A DNA stretch of 45,768 nt from Candidatus Methanophagales archaeon (GTDB taxonomy: Archaea; Halobacteriota; Syntropharchaeia; Alkanophagales; Methanospirareceae), in assembly GCA_025966525.1 (NCBI GenBank), contig JAPDIG010000003.1, forward strand, positions 5,857 through 51,624, given 5' to 3'. Position 1 is the first letter of the stretch, and each line of letters starts with the position of its first letter. The notes below the pieces were generated by a model. It was not told the DNA's origin, ran no database searches, and saw only the letters and a program-made list of their open reading frames with translations. Positions 17,460 to 25,317 of this stretch are shown here, in pieces. The position numbers were made by a program, and so were the translations under genes.

Positions 17460-18668
17460 TCAAAATGCTTCCTTAACACACTCTTTCGTATTGCACAACC
17501 TCGCATTCGCACCCCCACACAAAAGAGGTACGTATCGCAACATTTTACCTGAGTTTGTCAATACACAATCGTAGTTCTCAAAAGCTGGCGACACTACGAA
17601 ACATGTATCGCAAATTACCTTAACGCCGAAATTCTCTATCTTCTCTACTATTCGCTGCGTTTGAACGCTTTGCTCTATTGCACGTGCAGTAAATATGAAG
17701 AAATCTCTTCTTACTTTTCTTCTTTTACCCTCTGCCTTCAAGAGCTCGTATATACGTGTTAGTTCACACGAGGAGCAATGAGGACAGCCTACCGCTATTA
17801 CATCTGGTTCGTTGTTTTCAATATAAAACTCTTCAATATCATTTTTTTCTATCTCTATTTTCTCCTCAGATAACTTTGATTCCGTTTCTTCAGCTCCAGC
17901 CTCAACTCCTGCTTCTGGTGTTATTCCTTTTATATGATACATTCCTACGGACCCTGTTGCTCCTATCGCAGCGGATAAATGCTTCAATTCGTCTTTGCTT
18001 GGCGAAGAAACAGAGGAGGATGAAAAAAGCTCTATTAACGGTATTTTATCTCCTACAAGGTTGCCTATCAGAAATCCGAGTGCGCTGTAGTCGGCATCAG
18101 CGAGGTTGCATTTCACGCATACCCTTATCTCTGGCTCTCTGTTTTCGGGTTGGTGAAGCCCATAAGAAGGTGTTTTTCCTATTAATGCAGCAGCAAGAGC
18201 AGAAGGTGCGCCTTCCATATTCGTTCTTGCACCCAAGACCGAATTAGCATATAAAACCGCAGAAGATTCCGCCCATGCGAGATGCTCGCCCTTATCCGGT
18301 GCATTGCCAATTAGATATGGGACGCAGGTGCATTCGGCAGAGATGCCCAATTTTTTATACGCAGCAAGCACTTTTTCTTGCTTAATTGCAAAATCTATTG
18401 AGATGCCCATTTCATCCCATTTTTCTATATCCATGCCGATAGGATTTAAAGTGCTTTCGACTTTTACTGTGCCTTCAAGACTGTTTACGAACTCAAAAGC
18501 TTCGCCTATGGTTTTGTAAGATACACCAGATACGTGTGCGCTTTTTATCGGTATTAATTCAGAAGCGTGGTTTATGTCACCAATTGCGACAAGTATCTCC
18601 ATTGCCTTTTTCTTCGTCCACCCTTCCTCTCCTTCAAGTATCCGCTCTTCTTCTTTGGTGAGGTGCAT
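17460..18668 (-). CDS. Aconitase X catalytic domain protein; phosphomevalonate dehydratase large subunit
   Basis: This 402-residue DUF521/AcnX large-subunit protein has the expected N-terminal LTKEEERILEGEEGWTKKKAMEIL and the motif ELIPIKSAHVSGVSYKTIGE. It also has CTCVPYLIGNAPDKGEHLAWAESSAVLYANSVLGARTN and VGCPHCSSCEL, which include Fe-S-type cysteines and the AcnX core. In archaea this subunit, with a small swivel-domain partner, dehydrates 5-phosphomevalonate to trans-anhydromevalonate 5-phosphate in the modified mevalonate pathway for isoprenoid lipids. The small subunit is not adjacent. The gene is convergent with the J-like gene, 28 nt apart. Confidence 0.88.
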   Translation of the reverse strand: MHLTKEEERILEGEEGWTKKKAMEILVAIGDINHASELIPIKSAHVSGVSYKTIGEAFEFVNSLEGTVKVESTLNPIGMDIEKWDEMGISIDFAIKQEKVLAAYKKLGISAECTCVPYLIGNAPDKGEHLAWAESSAVLYANSVLGARTNMEGAPSALAAALIGKTPSYGLHQPENREPEIRVCVKCNLADADYSALGFLIGNLVGDKIPLIELFSSSSVSSPSKDELKHLSAAIGATGSVGMYHIKGITPEAGVEAGAEETESKLSEEKIEIEKNDIEEFYIENNEPDVIAVGCPHCSSCELTRIYELLKAEGKRRKVRRDFFIFTARAIEQSVQTQRIVEKIENFGVKVICDTCFVVSPAFENYDCVLTNSGKMLRYVPLLCGGANARLCNTKECVKEAF

Positions 18669-18722
18669 AGAGGAATAATAGATTTAATAGAACAAAACCC
18701 TTTCGGGGAAATTTAGAAGGGC

Positions 18723-18990
18723 TTAGCTGACACGAAAGTAGTTCCAATCATCCAATTTAGTTCCAAACTCCCACTTTTCGGGTATTACAGGCGGGTCTTT
18801 CTTGATGATTTCTTCTCCACCGCTCTTATCTCTCCCCGGTGGATGAGACAATACCGGTCCCAATTGTGATTATGCGTAAATATTTGCTTTACCGAGAGTT
18901 TAGAACCGCAAAATTGACCGACTTTTGTGGGAAGTGGAACATGCGCATCAGGTGTAACCTGGAGATAGAAGAGAAGAAAGAGTTCCATAG
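18723..18990 (-). pseudogene. Frameshifted protein remnant, family unknown
   Basis: Two minus-strand frames read like parts of one protein. One gives NWDRYCLIHRGEIRAVEKK. About 15 nt later the neighbouring frame takes over with SGGEEIIKKDPPVIPEKWEF and ends DDWNYFRVS-stop. Neither part has a good start, and the first has no recognisable fold. A single-base indel around 18815-18835 would join them. It is probably the tail of a decayed gene, perhaps mobile-element derived. I cannot name the family. Confidence 0.4.
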
Positions 18991-19035
18991 TTTTTACATA
19001 TACTGCTTCTATATTTATGGATTCCCTTTGAAAAG

Positions 19036-19052
19036 AAATATAAATATATAAA
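19036..19052 (+). promoter_or_regulatory. TATA element of the small RHH gene
   Basis: An AAATATAAATATATAAA run lies 18-34 nt upstream of ATG 19070. The spacing suits a short-leader archaeal transcript. Confidence 0.45.
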
Positions 19053-19069
19053 TACGTAAATCAATAAAA

Positions 19070-19246
19070 ATGTTGGTGATAGCAAAAATGGTAAAAGTAT
19101 CTTTGGATTTGGAAGAAAGTTTGCATAAAGCAATAAGAAAGAGGGCAATAGACAAGGGAATAACAATGAAGGCGTATATAATTGAGCTTATCAAAAAGGG
19201 CAAAAGTGTAGAAGAAAGTGAGGCATTAGAAGAAACTGAAGAGTAG
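19070..19246 (+). CDS. Small ribbon-helix-helix (CopG-like) DNA-binding protein
   Basis: This 58-codon gene is too short for the ORF track. The core VKVSLDLEESLHKAIRKRAI followed by DKGITMKAYIIELIKKGK is a typical ribbon-helix-helix fold: one beta strand, helix A, a G-I-T turn, then helix B. Such proteins are dimeric repressors and often antitoxins. The C-terminal tail is acidic (EESEALEETEE). Translation may instead start at the second Met (19088), which has the more usual MVKVSL start. No adjacent intact toxin is visible; a PIN-like gene lies 1.6 kb downstream on the same strand. Its likely targets are the palindrome and repeats directly downstream. Confidence 0.7.
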   Translation: MLVIAKMVKVSLDLEESLHKAIRKRAIDKGITMKAYIIELIKKGKSVEESEALEETEE

Positions 19247-19438
19247 TTAGTTACGGAATAGACCGATGGGATGGTATGGACCTTTGAGGAAGAGGTATGT
19301 GAGGGTTGAAGGTATTAGAAGAGAGAGAAAGATAATTGATTATTGGATAAGTTGATAGAGGGGATGAATTAATAGGAAGTGAGAACATAAGAATACACGA
19401 AGGTACAAAAGGATTGAATACTATCGAAGGTACAATTT

Positions 19439-19466
19439 ATGTCGTATAATATAGATTATACGACAT
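19439..19466. repeat. Perfect 12-bp palindrome with 4-nt spacer
   Basis: ATGTCGTATAAT and ATTATACGACAT are exact reverse complements separated by ATAG. The half-site recurs downstream in direct orientation as ATTATATGACAT (19532-19543) and ATTATATGACA (19566-19576). This is the layout of an operator or iteron set, and it lies 190 nt downstream of the RHH gene. Confidence 0.7.
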
Positions 19467-19645
19467 GTGTTTTAAAAAACGCTCTAAAAACGCTTATTTG
19501 AAATTTAAACGATTTTTAGACCGATCAAAATATTATATGACATAGTGTATTAGAAAGGGTGTGGGATTATATGACAGGGGTTGGTGATTATAACAACTTT
19601 TATAACTTCCACCCCTTTTCAGATTTTTGAACAGTTGACATGATT

Positions 19646-19708
19646 GTTACAAATGATACAGGTATAATAAATGTCATGGATGTTACAAAAGATATAACCG
19701 TTACAAAC
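19646..19708 (+). repeat. Three GTTACAAA direct repeats
   Basis: GTTACAAATGATA (19646-19658), GTTACAAAAGATA (19682-19694) and GTTACAAAC (19700-19708) are spaced 36 and 18 nt apart. This is clearer than chance in an AT-rich background, but the role is unknown. Confidence 0.4.
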
Positions 19709-19984
19709 TTTTTGCTTTTTCGGATGCCCGAAAGTTCTTTCATATTTGCGTTCTCAGCGAATTTTTCGTCAATCCAAAAGGGATTTTATTACAGTCACTT
19801 TTTTCTTTCGTTATATCGTAAATACAGGTTTGATTTTGTCAGTTGTAATTTTTAAACTCAATCCGCAATCATTGATGCACAAATCACAATTCCATGAATC
19901 CATAAAGAAGACCCATAAATCGGATATTTCAAGCCCCGACAACCGATATTTCACTATTTGCTATCCTGTGTGGAAAGCTTACGC

Positions 19985-20440
19985 CAAGGGATCAAACTCA
20001 ACGAACTCGATTTTATCCCTCGTTCAACTTATAAACTCGTTTATGCTCCTCAATTGCTCGCTATACCTGATTTCGTATTTCTTATTGAATTCAAATTTGA
20101 TGGATTTACCATTGAAAGAAATAACTTCTCGTGACGTACTCCATCCCCTCCTCACCGAACCACAGGAAGTTTGCCCCATTGTAAAATCCGCGGTCAATAT
20201 AAACCCTTTTTATCCTCTTTCCGGTTCATCGCCTTTTCCACCATCTCCTTCAGCGAAGGACCGTCAGCATCATTTATACCCCGCATCTTGAAGTAAATGG
20301 GTAGTCGATACATGACATCGTATATCACGAACAGCTTGTAGCCTTTCACGTTCTCTCTTTCTTCAGATAATTGAAGACAACCTTAGACCCTTCCTAAGTC
20401 AGTCCATCCACGTATATTTTACTGCTATCGCACGCCGAGG
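19985..20440 (-). pseudogene. Decayed DDE transposase (IS4-like)
   Basis: Minus-strand translation across three frames gives successive pieces of one DDE transposase. They are ACDSSKIYVDG (first catalytic Asp region), KGYKLFVIYDVMYRLPIYFK and INDADGPSLKEMVEKAMNRK. A frameshift at an AAAAAGGG run is followed by RVYIDRGFYNGANFLWFGEE (second Asp region), and then by SFNGKSIKFEFNKKYEIRY. Stops and frameshifts interrupt it several times, and the N-terminal part is absent. The right boundary abuts the glycosyltransferase fragment near 20440. No intact terminal inverted repeats were recognised. It is an inactive insertion-sequence scar. Confidence 0.75.
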
Positions 20441-20880
20441 GACGAAGAAAAAATATTGTAGCATATATGGGGAGTGGGACTATTACTCCAAAACAACTTG
20501 TAAAGGTACTTACCGATGCTTTTACTGGAATGAGTTTTCAGGTATACATTGCTACCAAAGGTGCAAAGCCATTTGAAAGAGATAACATCAATGTAAACCG
20601 TAGATTTAATTTTAGTGACCTTATGCCAGAAGCGGTGGCATTCATAAACCACGGCGGACAAAACAGCTTAATGACGGGTTTAGTCAATGGTGTTCCCCAG
20701 ATCATATGTCCCGGCAATATATTTGAGCGTCAATATAATGCCACTTCTGTGGAGAGGCTGAATGCTGGAATATCTCTTGAAGCAAATGATTTCACATCTA
20801 GAGGAGCTGAGAGCAAGAAACATCCCCTTTCCACTCTCGGAAGAGGAGCTAAGGAATGAAATCGAAAAAATCCGCAATTA
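20441..20880 (+). pseudogene. C-terminal fragment of a UGT/MGT-type glycosyltransferase
   Basis: The ORF at 20467-20859 matches the C-terminal half of GT1-type glycosyltransferases: YMGSGTITPKQLVKVLTDAF, then the nucleotide-sugar-binding signature AVAFINHGGQNSLMTGLVNG and CPGNIFERQYNATSVERL. The N-terminal acceptor domain is missing. Just upstream, PRDEEKIL continues the protein in another frame, so one base is lost near 20455. At the C-end the better continuation (EELRARNIPFPLSEEELRNE) is also in another frame and ends at 20880. The gene is truncated by the transposase scar and frameshifted at both ends, so it is not functional. Confidence 0.75.
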
Positions 20881-21356
20881 GTAACTCAGGTCCTCTCATA
20901 CTTTACAGTTTGGTTATCCCTATTGAGGTAACGGTTGAGATTGTAGATACGGGAAAAGAAAAGGGATATGCCGATGCCGTTCAAGTGGAAAACGCAATAA
21001 AGAGCGGATGGATCAAAGTCACGACTGTACAGTTGACCAGTGAATTTTACGAATTTTCAGAAACGGCAGGTCCAGACATAGATTTAGCGGAGGCAAAAGT
21101 GATTTACTATGCCTACAAGAACGATATCACTGCACTATTAGATGACGACGCTGCAAGAGTCTTTGCAAGACGCTCTGGTGTTGAGGTCAGAGGTAGCTTG
21201 GGAGTATTGATCGAGGGACTGATTGAAGGCAGGTTATCCTACGAAGAAGCTGTAAGCGGCTTAAACAAGCTCTCAGAGATTATGTACCTGAGCGCAGGTT
21301 ATAAAACAGCATTGAGTGAAATTGAAAAAGAAAGAGAGAAGCTAAAGGAGATATAG
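20856..21356 (+). CDS. PIN-like (DUF3368) protein, possibly inactivated
   Basis: This 166-residue protein resembles DUF3368 PIN-domain toxins. It has SNSGPLI at the N-terminus, KEKGYADAVQVENAIKSGWI, DIDLAEAKVIYYAY, LLDDDAARVFARRSGVEV and GSLGVLIEGLIEGRLSYEEA, with acidic residues (ADA, DLAEA, DDD) in the expected order for the Mg-dependent nuclease site. Between LILYS and PIEVTVEIV the family normally has about 10-15 more residues, so an internal deletion is likely. PIN toxins cleave RNA. No UPF0175-type antitoxin is adjacent. It overlaps the tail of the glycosyltransferase fragment. Activity is doubtful. Confidence 0.7.
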   Translation: MKSKKSAISNSGPLILYSLVIPIEVTVEIVDTGKEKGYADAVQVENAIKSGWIKVTTVQLTSEFYEFSETAGPDIDLAEAKVIYYAYKNDITALLDDDAARVFARRSGVEVRGSLGVLIEGLIEGRLSYEEAVSGLNKLSEIMYLSAGYKTALSEIEKEREKLKEI

Positions 21357-21621
21357 AAGTTTTGTTTGAAGGACCCAGAGGATTTGGATAAAATACAGAT
21401 AATAGAAGAGGATGGAGAATATTGGGTTAAGTGTGAAGAGTGAGAAAAACAATTTTAATCGCCTGGGGTAACGTACTGCAAATGGATAGGAAATTTGCGG
21501 AATTTGCCTTTCAGCGTAAAGTAACTATCACTATCGAAAGTCTTAAATAAGGTTATGATTTTATTTACATTGGAACTTAAAAATCTGATAAAATCGTAGG
21601 GGAGAGGAGGAGATAACGGGG
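21357..21621 (+). other. Intergenic stretch with short coding-like remnant
   Basis: From 21367 a plus-strand frame reads LKDPEDLDKIQIIEEDGEYW and stops at 21442. It has a coding-like acidic composition but no good start, and may be the tail of a lost partner gene. The remainder has no gene. A purine-rich GGGAGAGGAGGAG lies at 21599-21611, upstream of the signal-peptide ORF. Confidence 0.3.
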
Positions 21622-21729
21622 ATGGTGATAGCGGCAAAAAAGAAGAAGGTATTGAGTTGTTTGGTCGTGATTCTGGCTTTGATGTGTATGGTATCTACTT
21701 TTTTAATGGTATTAAGGTGTGGAAAGTAG
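21622..21729 (+). other. Signal-peptide-like short ORF just before the amidase, out of frame
   Basis: ATG 21622 has a strong upstream GAGGAGGAG and encodes 35 residues (MVIAAKKKKVLSCLVVILAL...) that form a textbook Sec signal peptide, then stops at TAG 21727. The large amidase ORF begins in another frame over the same bases. This is probably the original N-terminus of that secreted protein, now separated by a frameshift. Confidence 0.5.
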
Positions 21730-21737
21730 GAGATGAG

Positions 21738-23474
21738 ATGAGAAAAGGGAAAGCGATGGGTAGAATTTTTGTCATCGTTATGTTGACACTTGGTAAGCAA
21801 GTAATCTTGACAGCAAAAGATTGGGGCCCTAACCCGGGGACAGGAAGAGCTATAGATGTCTCCTATACGGCGTTAAATGCTTTAGGGGCAAAAACGGATG
21901 ACAGAGTAAATATTGAGTTTGCAGACCAAAGTGCGTCACTGGGTCCCGTTCAATTTCATTCCACGCCTGATTATAACAGACAGGCAGCAGTAAATTATGC
22001 GATTAACTATGCCTACAGAGCTTGTGATTGTGGAAAGTACTATGGATCTTCTGACCCACCACAAGGCTCGGGAACTCCGCTAGGAAGCGATGGTGATTGT
22101 GCCCACTTCGTTTCCCATTGCTTAGAAGCAGGCGGGCTTAGCAATAAAGGGTGGTGCAAGGAGAGCTATGCTGATGGACAGGAGTGCAAGCGTGATGCTC
22201 GGGGATGGTGTGAAGGTGACGCTCGTGATTACATCGTAACAGCGCACGAAATGAGAGATTGGTTTTTGGACACAGTGATTACTTATGGATCACCCTCAAG
22301 CCATGCAGTCCTATATATTGGAGACTACAAAGGCAAGCCGCATCGTGTAGCAAGCCATTCGAGATGGGGTATTTTTTCATACACATACTTTGGAACACTA
22401 AGTGAATACTGGCATATTAATGTTGGGTCACTACCTCCAGGGCACTCATCTCTACCTCAAGACCACTCTTTGGTTCGCTGTTCTGATGACACAAAAGTAT
22501 ATTGGCTCCAGAATGGTAAACTATATTGGGTAACCGATTGGAGTATAATCAATGACATGTCTTCGCTACCTGGGTGGTCTATTGTCAATATATTCCCTTC
22601 AGATGTATTCAATCCAGATATTAACAGGTTTAGCATTGGGACATGGATCAAACAAGAGCCATTTTCAATAGATATGTTTTTAAATATAGCTTCATTCACA
22701 ACAGGGGAGACCAAACAGACTAAAGTTACACAAACTTCGGGTAGATTTTATACTGTAAAGACTTATTATCACGTGAAAAAACCGGATGGCACAAAGCGGT
22801 ATGCCTATTATCCAAATCCCTATTTCCAGCCAACTGATTCGCTTTCATTCTCTAATGCAAAGAGACCACTCCATGAGGGTACATGGATTTCTGAATTGAA
22901 AACATGGCATTTTGACACATATACATTTACAGGTAGCGAACCAGAAGGGCAGTGGAGTTGGGAGTTATGGTATGAAAATGTCAATAATCCCAGCGTCAAA
23001 ATTGCCTCTGATACGGTAACCTATACCTTTACTAGACCCCGCCAACAACATGAACAAAACGCATATCTCAACTGTGATGGGAAAGTAGATAGTAGTGACT
23101 CAGGGATCCTGATGATCTATTGGGGAACCGGTGGTTCGGGGGCTACAAGTTGTCAGTCACCAGACATCAACCAAGATGGAATTGTCGATTATCTTGATTT
23201 TAGCATTCTGAAGTCACAATGGACCTACCCGAATAAAGCTCCTGTATCCCCGATAACTATGAAATCGGGTTCTAAAACCGCATACGAGAACCAGATCCTT
23301 GAACTCAGGGTACCTTCCGGCGGGTCTGCTGAAGAGATAGATGGAAGTGGAATAGGGGATACGCCATACCGCATAGATTCCGACTGGGATTACCATCCGT
23401 TGACAGAACCTTTTGAAAATTACTTTATGTCACCAACTTTAGTCAAGGTATACTCTTTAGAGAGAAGATTGTAA
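21738..23474 (+). CDS. Secreted putative amidase (Amidase_6-like) with dockerin domain
   Basis: The track ORF is 605 residues from 21657. ATG 21738 (residue 28, after GGAGATGAG) is a better start, and the true signal peptide may lie in the other frame at 21622. Residues about 105-260 form an Amidase_6 papain-like domain with GDCAHFVSHCLEAGG (catalytic Cys148 in track numbering) and SSHAVLYIGDY (His). A central beta-rich part (about 350-460) follows. A type I dockerin with two calcium loops (NCDGKVDSSDSGIL and DINQDGIVDYLDFSILKSQW) comes next, and last a short NosD-like tail (GSGIGDTPYRIDSDWDYHPL). The role may be cell-surface peptide or amide hydrolysis. No cohesin is seen here. Confidence 0.75.
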   Translation: MRKGKAMGRIFVIVMLTLGKQVILTAKDWGPNPGTGRAIDVSYTALNALGAKTDDRVNIEFADQSASLGPVQFHSTPDYNRQAAVNYAINYAYRACDCGKYYGSSDPPQGSGTPLGSDGDCAHFVSHCLEAGGLSNKGWCKESYADGQECKRDARGWCEGDARDYIVTAHEMRDWFLDTVITYGSPSSHAVLYIGDYKGKPHRVASHSRWGIFSYTYFGTLSEYWHINVGSLPPGHSSLPQDHSLVRCSDDTKVYWLQNGKLYWVTDWSIINDMSSLPGWSIVNIFPSDVFNPDINRFSIGTWIKQEPFSIDMFLNIASFTTGETKQTKVTQTSGRFYTVKTYYHVKKPDGTKRYAYYPNPYFQPTDSLSFSNAKRPLHEGTWISELKTWHFDTYTFTGSEPEGQWSWELWYENVNNPSVKIASDTVTYTFTRPRQQHEQNAYLNCDGKVDSSDSGILMIYWGTGGSGATSCQSPDINQDGIVDYLDFSILKSQWTYPNKAPVSPITMKSGSKTAYENQILELRVPSGGSAEEIDGSGIGDTPYRIDSDWDYHPLTEPFENYFMSPTLVKVYSLERRL

Positions 23475-23945
<471 letters not shown>

Positions 23946-23996
23946 CATAAATGCGGGTATAAATTCTATGATTGTGTACAATTAGCACTCGAAAAA

Positions 23997-24016
23997 AAAT
24001 CGAAAACTTTATATAC
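23997..24016 (+). promoter_or_regulatory. BRE/TATA promoter of NapC-like cytochrome 1
   Basis: AAATCGAAAACTTTATATAC lies 44 nt before ATG 24059. It is almost identical to the element before the second cytochrome (ATCGAAAGCTTTATATAT). A GGAAGGAGG ribosome-binding site follows at 24040-24048. Confidence 0.75.
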
Positions 24017-24058
24017 CTATAATTAAAAAAGTTGACATCGGAAGGAGGAACAATAGAT

Positions 24059-24529
24059 ATGAAAATCACAAAGAAGATGGTCATTGTTGGTTTGGCAGTA
24101 GTGGTGGTAGTGCTTGCGGTTGCTGGAGCTGCTATGTCCAGCTATATGCACAAACCAGAGAGCTGTGGTAAAATGTGTCATGAGATGCAACCCTTCTATG
24201 ACTCACTACTGGTTTCAGCGCATGGCCGTGCCGGAATAATGGACTGCCATGAATGTCACCGCCCAGAAGGTCCACCCATAGGGCACGGCATCGCGCATAT
24301 CAAGGGGATAGAAGCTTCAGAAATCGAAGATGAAATCCCTGAAGCACCAAAAAACGAATATTGCATGGAATGCCACTTGCGGTACCCTGCCGGACATGAG
24401 GAACATATCACGTGGATGGGTCAGGGATTCCCGGAGTATAGCGGCTATGAGTGCATAGTTTGTCACGACGACCATAGAATGACCGTTAGAGCAGGAACCT
24501 GCACAATTTGTCATCCAATACGTGCTTGA
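24059..24529 (+). CDS. NapC/NrfH-like membrane-anchored pentaheme cytochrome c
   Basis: This 156-residue protein has an uncleaved N-terminal anchor (MVIVGLAVVVVVLAVAGAAM). Heme sites follow: CGKMCH (a CX3CH motif), CHECH, CMECH, CIVCH and CTICH, so four CxxCH plus one unusual spacing. The first site lies in CHEMQPFYDSLLVSAH, the NapC/NrfH-type quinol-site context. Members pass electrons between the quinone or methanophenazine pool and periplasmic partners; that role is inferred. ATG 24059 fits the GGAGG ribosome-binding site better than the upstream start in the track (24032). It is a single-gene unit with its own promoter and a paralogue 1.2 kb downstream. Confidence 0.88.
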   Translation: MKITKKMVIVGLAVVVVVLAVAGAAMSSYMHKPESCGKMCHEMQPFYDSLLVSAHGRAGIMDCHECHRPEGPPIGHGIAHIKGIEASEIEDEIPEAPKNEYCMECHLRYPAGHEEHITWMGQGFPEYSGYECIVCHDDHRMTVRAGTCTICHPIRA

Positions 24530-24542
24530 GCTGGGAAAATAA

Positions 24543-25136
24543 TCAGAGTATTGTCGGAACGATCGCGGCTGCAATTATTACCGCGATAATCACCGGTACG
24601 AGAATAGCAAGGATTACAGCGAGGATTGCCATTCCGGGAGATAACTCGTGGAGTTCCATTACTCCGGTGATTACCAGAAGGAGAGACCATATCGGTGCGA
24701 TGATAATGTTCGGCCCTGGAAGCCAACCCAATATTAAGCACGGTGTTGCACCATACGTAATCGCTTTTGTTGTCTGCTTTAACCCTCTTCTACCGCCAAA
24801 CAGGTACACCCAGATGTGAAGCCAAACAGCGATATAAAGGGCGGCGATTATGCCCACAGCGATTATGCCCACAAAAGCACCTGCACCGAGCAACGGTGCG
24901 ATTTTACCAAGCCCCGGTAATCCCGGTATTAACGTCAGTTCAGACAATCCAAGCTTTGATACCATTGCGGTTACTGCAACTGCCACCACGATTGCGAGAA
25001 TCAGTGCGAGAATTGCCAGCAAAAGAACGTAATACTTGAAGGCGTCCGTGATTGTGTCTTCCTTGGCTGCTGCGAATTCTTTTGACGGATTGAACGAGAA
25101 TCCGCGTATTCTTTCGAGGATATTCATTTGTATCAT
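24543..25136 (-). CDS. Yip1-domain-like membrane protein
   Basis: This 197-residue polytopic membrane protein has about five hydrophobic helices. It carries the Yip1-family N-terminal pattern ERIRGFSFNPSKEFAAAKED, then WLHIWVYLFGGRRGLKQTTKAITYGATP and ILGWLPGPNIIIAPIWSLLLVITGV. The biochemical function of archaeal members is unknown; eukaryotic Yip1 proteins organise membrane trafficking. It is inserted in opposite orientation between two paralogous NapC-like cytochrome genes, with a short minus-strand promoter facing them. Its alanine/isoleucine-rich helices are typical of the family. Confidence 0.8.
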   Translation of the reverse strand: MIQMNILERIRGFSFNPSKEFAAAKEDTITDAFKYYVLLLAILALILAIVVAVAVTAMVSKLGLSELTLIPGLPGLGKIAPLLGAGAFVGIIAVGIIAALYIAVWLHIWVYLFGGRRGLKQTTKAITYGATPCLILGWLPGPNIIIAPIWSLLLVITGVMELHELSPGMAILAVILAILVPVIIAVIIAAAIVPTIL

Positions 25137-25159
25137 CGTTTTTTAAGTGAGGTGATTCT

Positions 25160-25174
25160 ACTATATAAAGTTTT
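25160..25174 (-). promoter_or_regulatory. Promoter of the Yip1-like gene
   Basis: Read on the minus strand, AAAACTTTATATAG lies about 25-35 nt before the start at 25136. It faces away from the plus-strand cytochrome promoter at 25200 and forms a divergent pair. Confidence 0.6.
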
Positions 25175-25198
25175 CTAATTTTTCCTGTGACGCAAAAA

Positions 25199-25217
25199 AA
25201 TCGAAAGCTTTATATAT
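25199..25217 (+). promoter_or_regulatory. BRE/TATA promoter of NapC-like cytochrome 2
   Basis: AATCGAAAGCTTTATATAT matches the promoter of cytochrome 1 at nearly every position. It lies about 100 nt upstream of the start, so the transcript carries a long leader containing a 16-codon ORF that overlaps the cytochrome start. Confidence 0.7.
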
Positions 25218-25317
25218 GCTTTTTGCTTAATGATGAACATCTCCTTTTGGAGCATAGACTATATAAGATAAGAAGTAAAAATGAAGGTTATGGATAGAAT
25301 TAGGAGGGAGATTGCGT

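Larger units (their letters stand above)
19247..19984. other. Non-coding AT-rich stretch with iterated motifs
   Basis: No convincing gene is present in this 740-nt stretch. The plus-strand ORFs listed at 19640-19855 and 19746-20291 have no family features and no ribosome-binding site. The stretch contains the perfect palindrome at 19439-19466, two further copies of its half-site, and three copies of GTTACAAA at 19646, 19682 and 19700. It looks like a regulatory or mobile-element-derived region. Confidence 0.5.

Noticed and set aside
18839-19051. 70-aa plus-strand ORF before the RHH gene
   Set aside because: No motif, and it runs over the RHH promoter. The minus-strand remnant reads better.
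19746-20291. 181-aa plus-strand ORF
   Set aside because: It overlaps the minus-strand transposase remnant, has no ribosome-binding site, and shows no family features. The minus-strand frames give clear DDE transposase pieces instead.
24767-25039. Plus-strand ORFs at 24508-25039
   Set aside because: They are shadows of the Yip1-like membrane protein on the minus strand.
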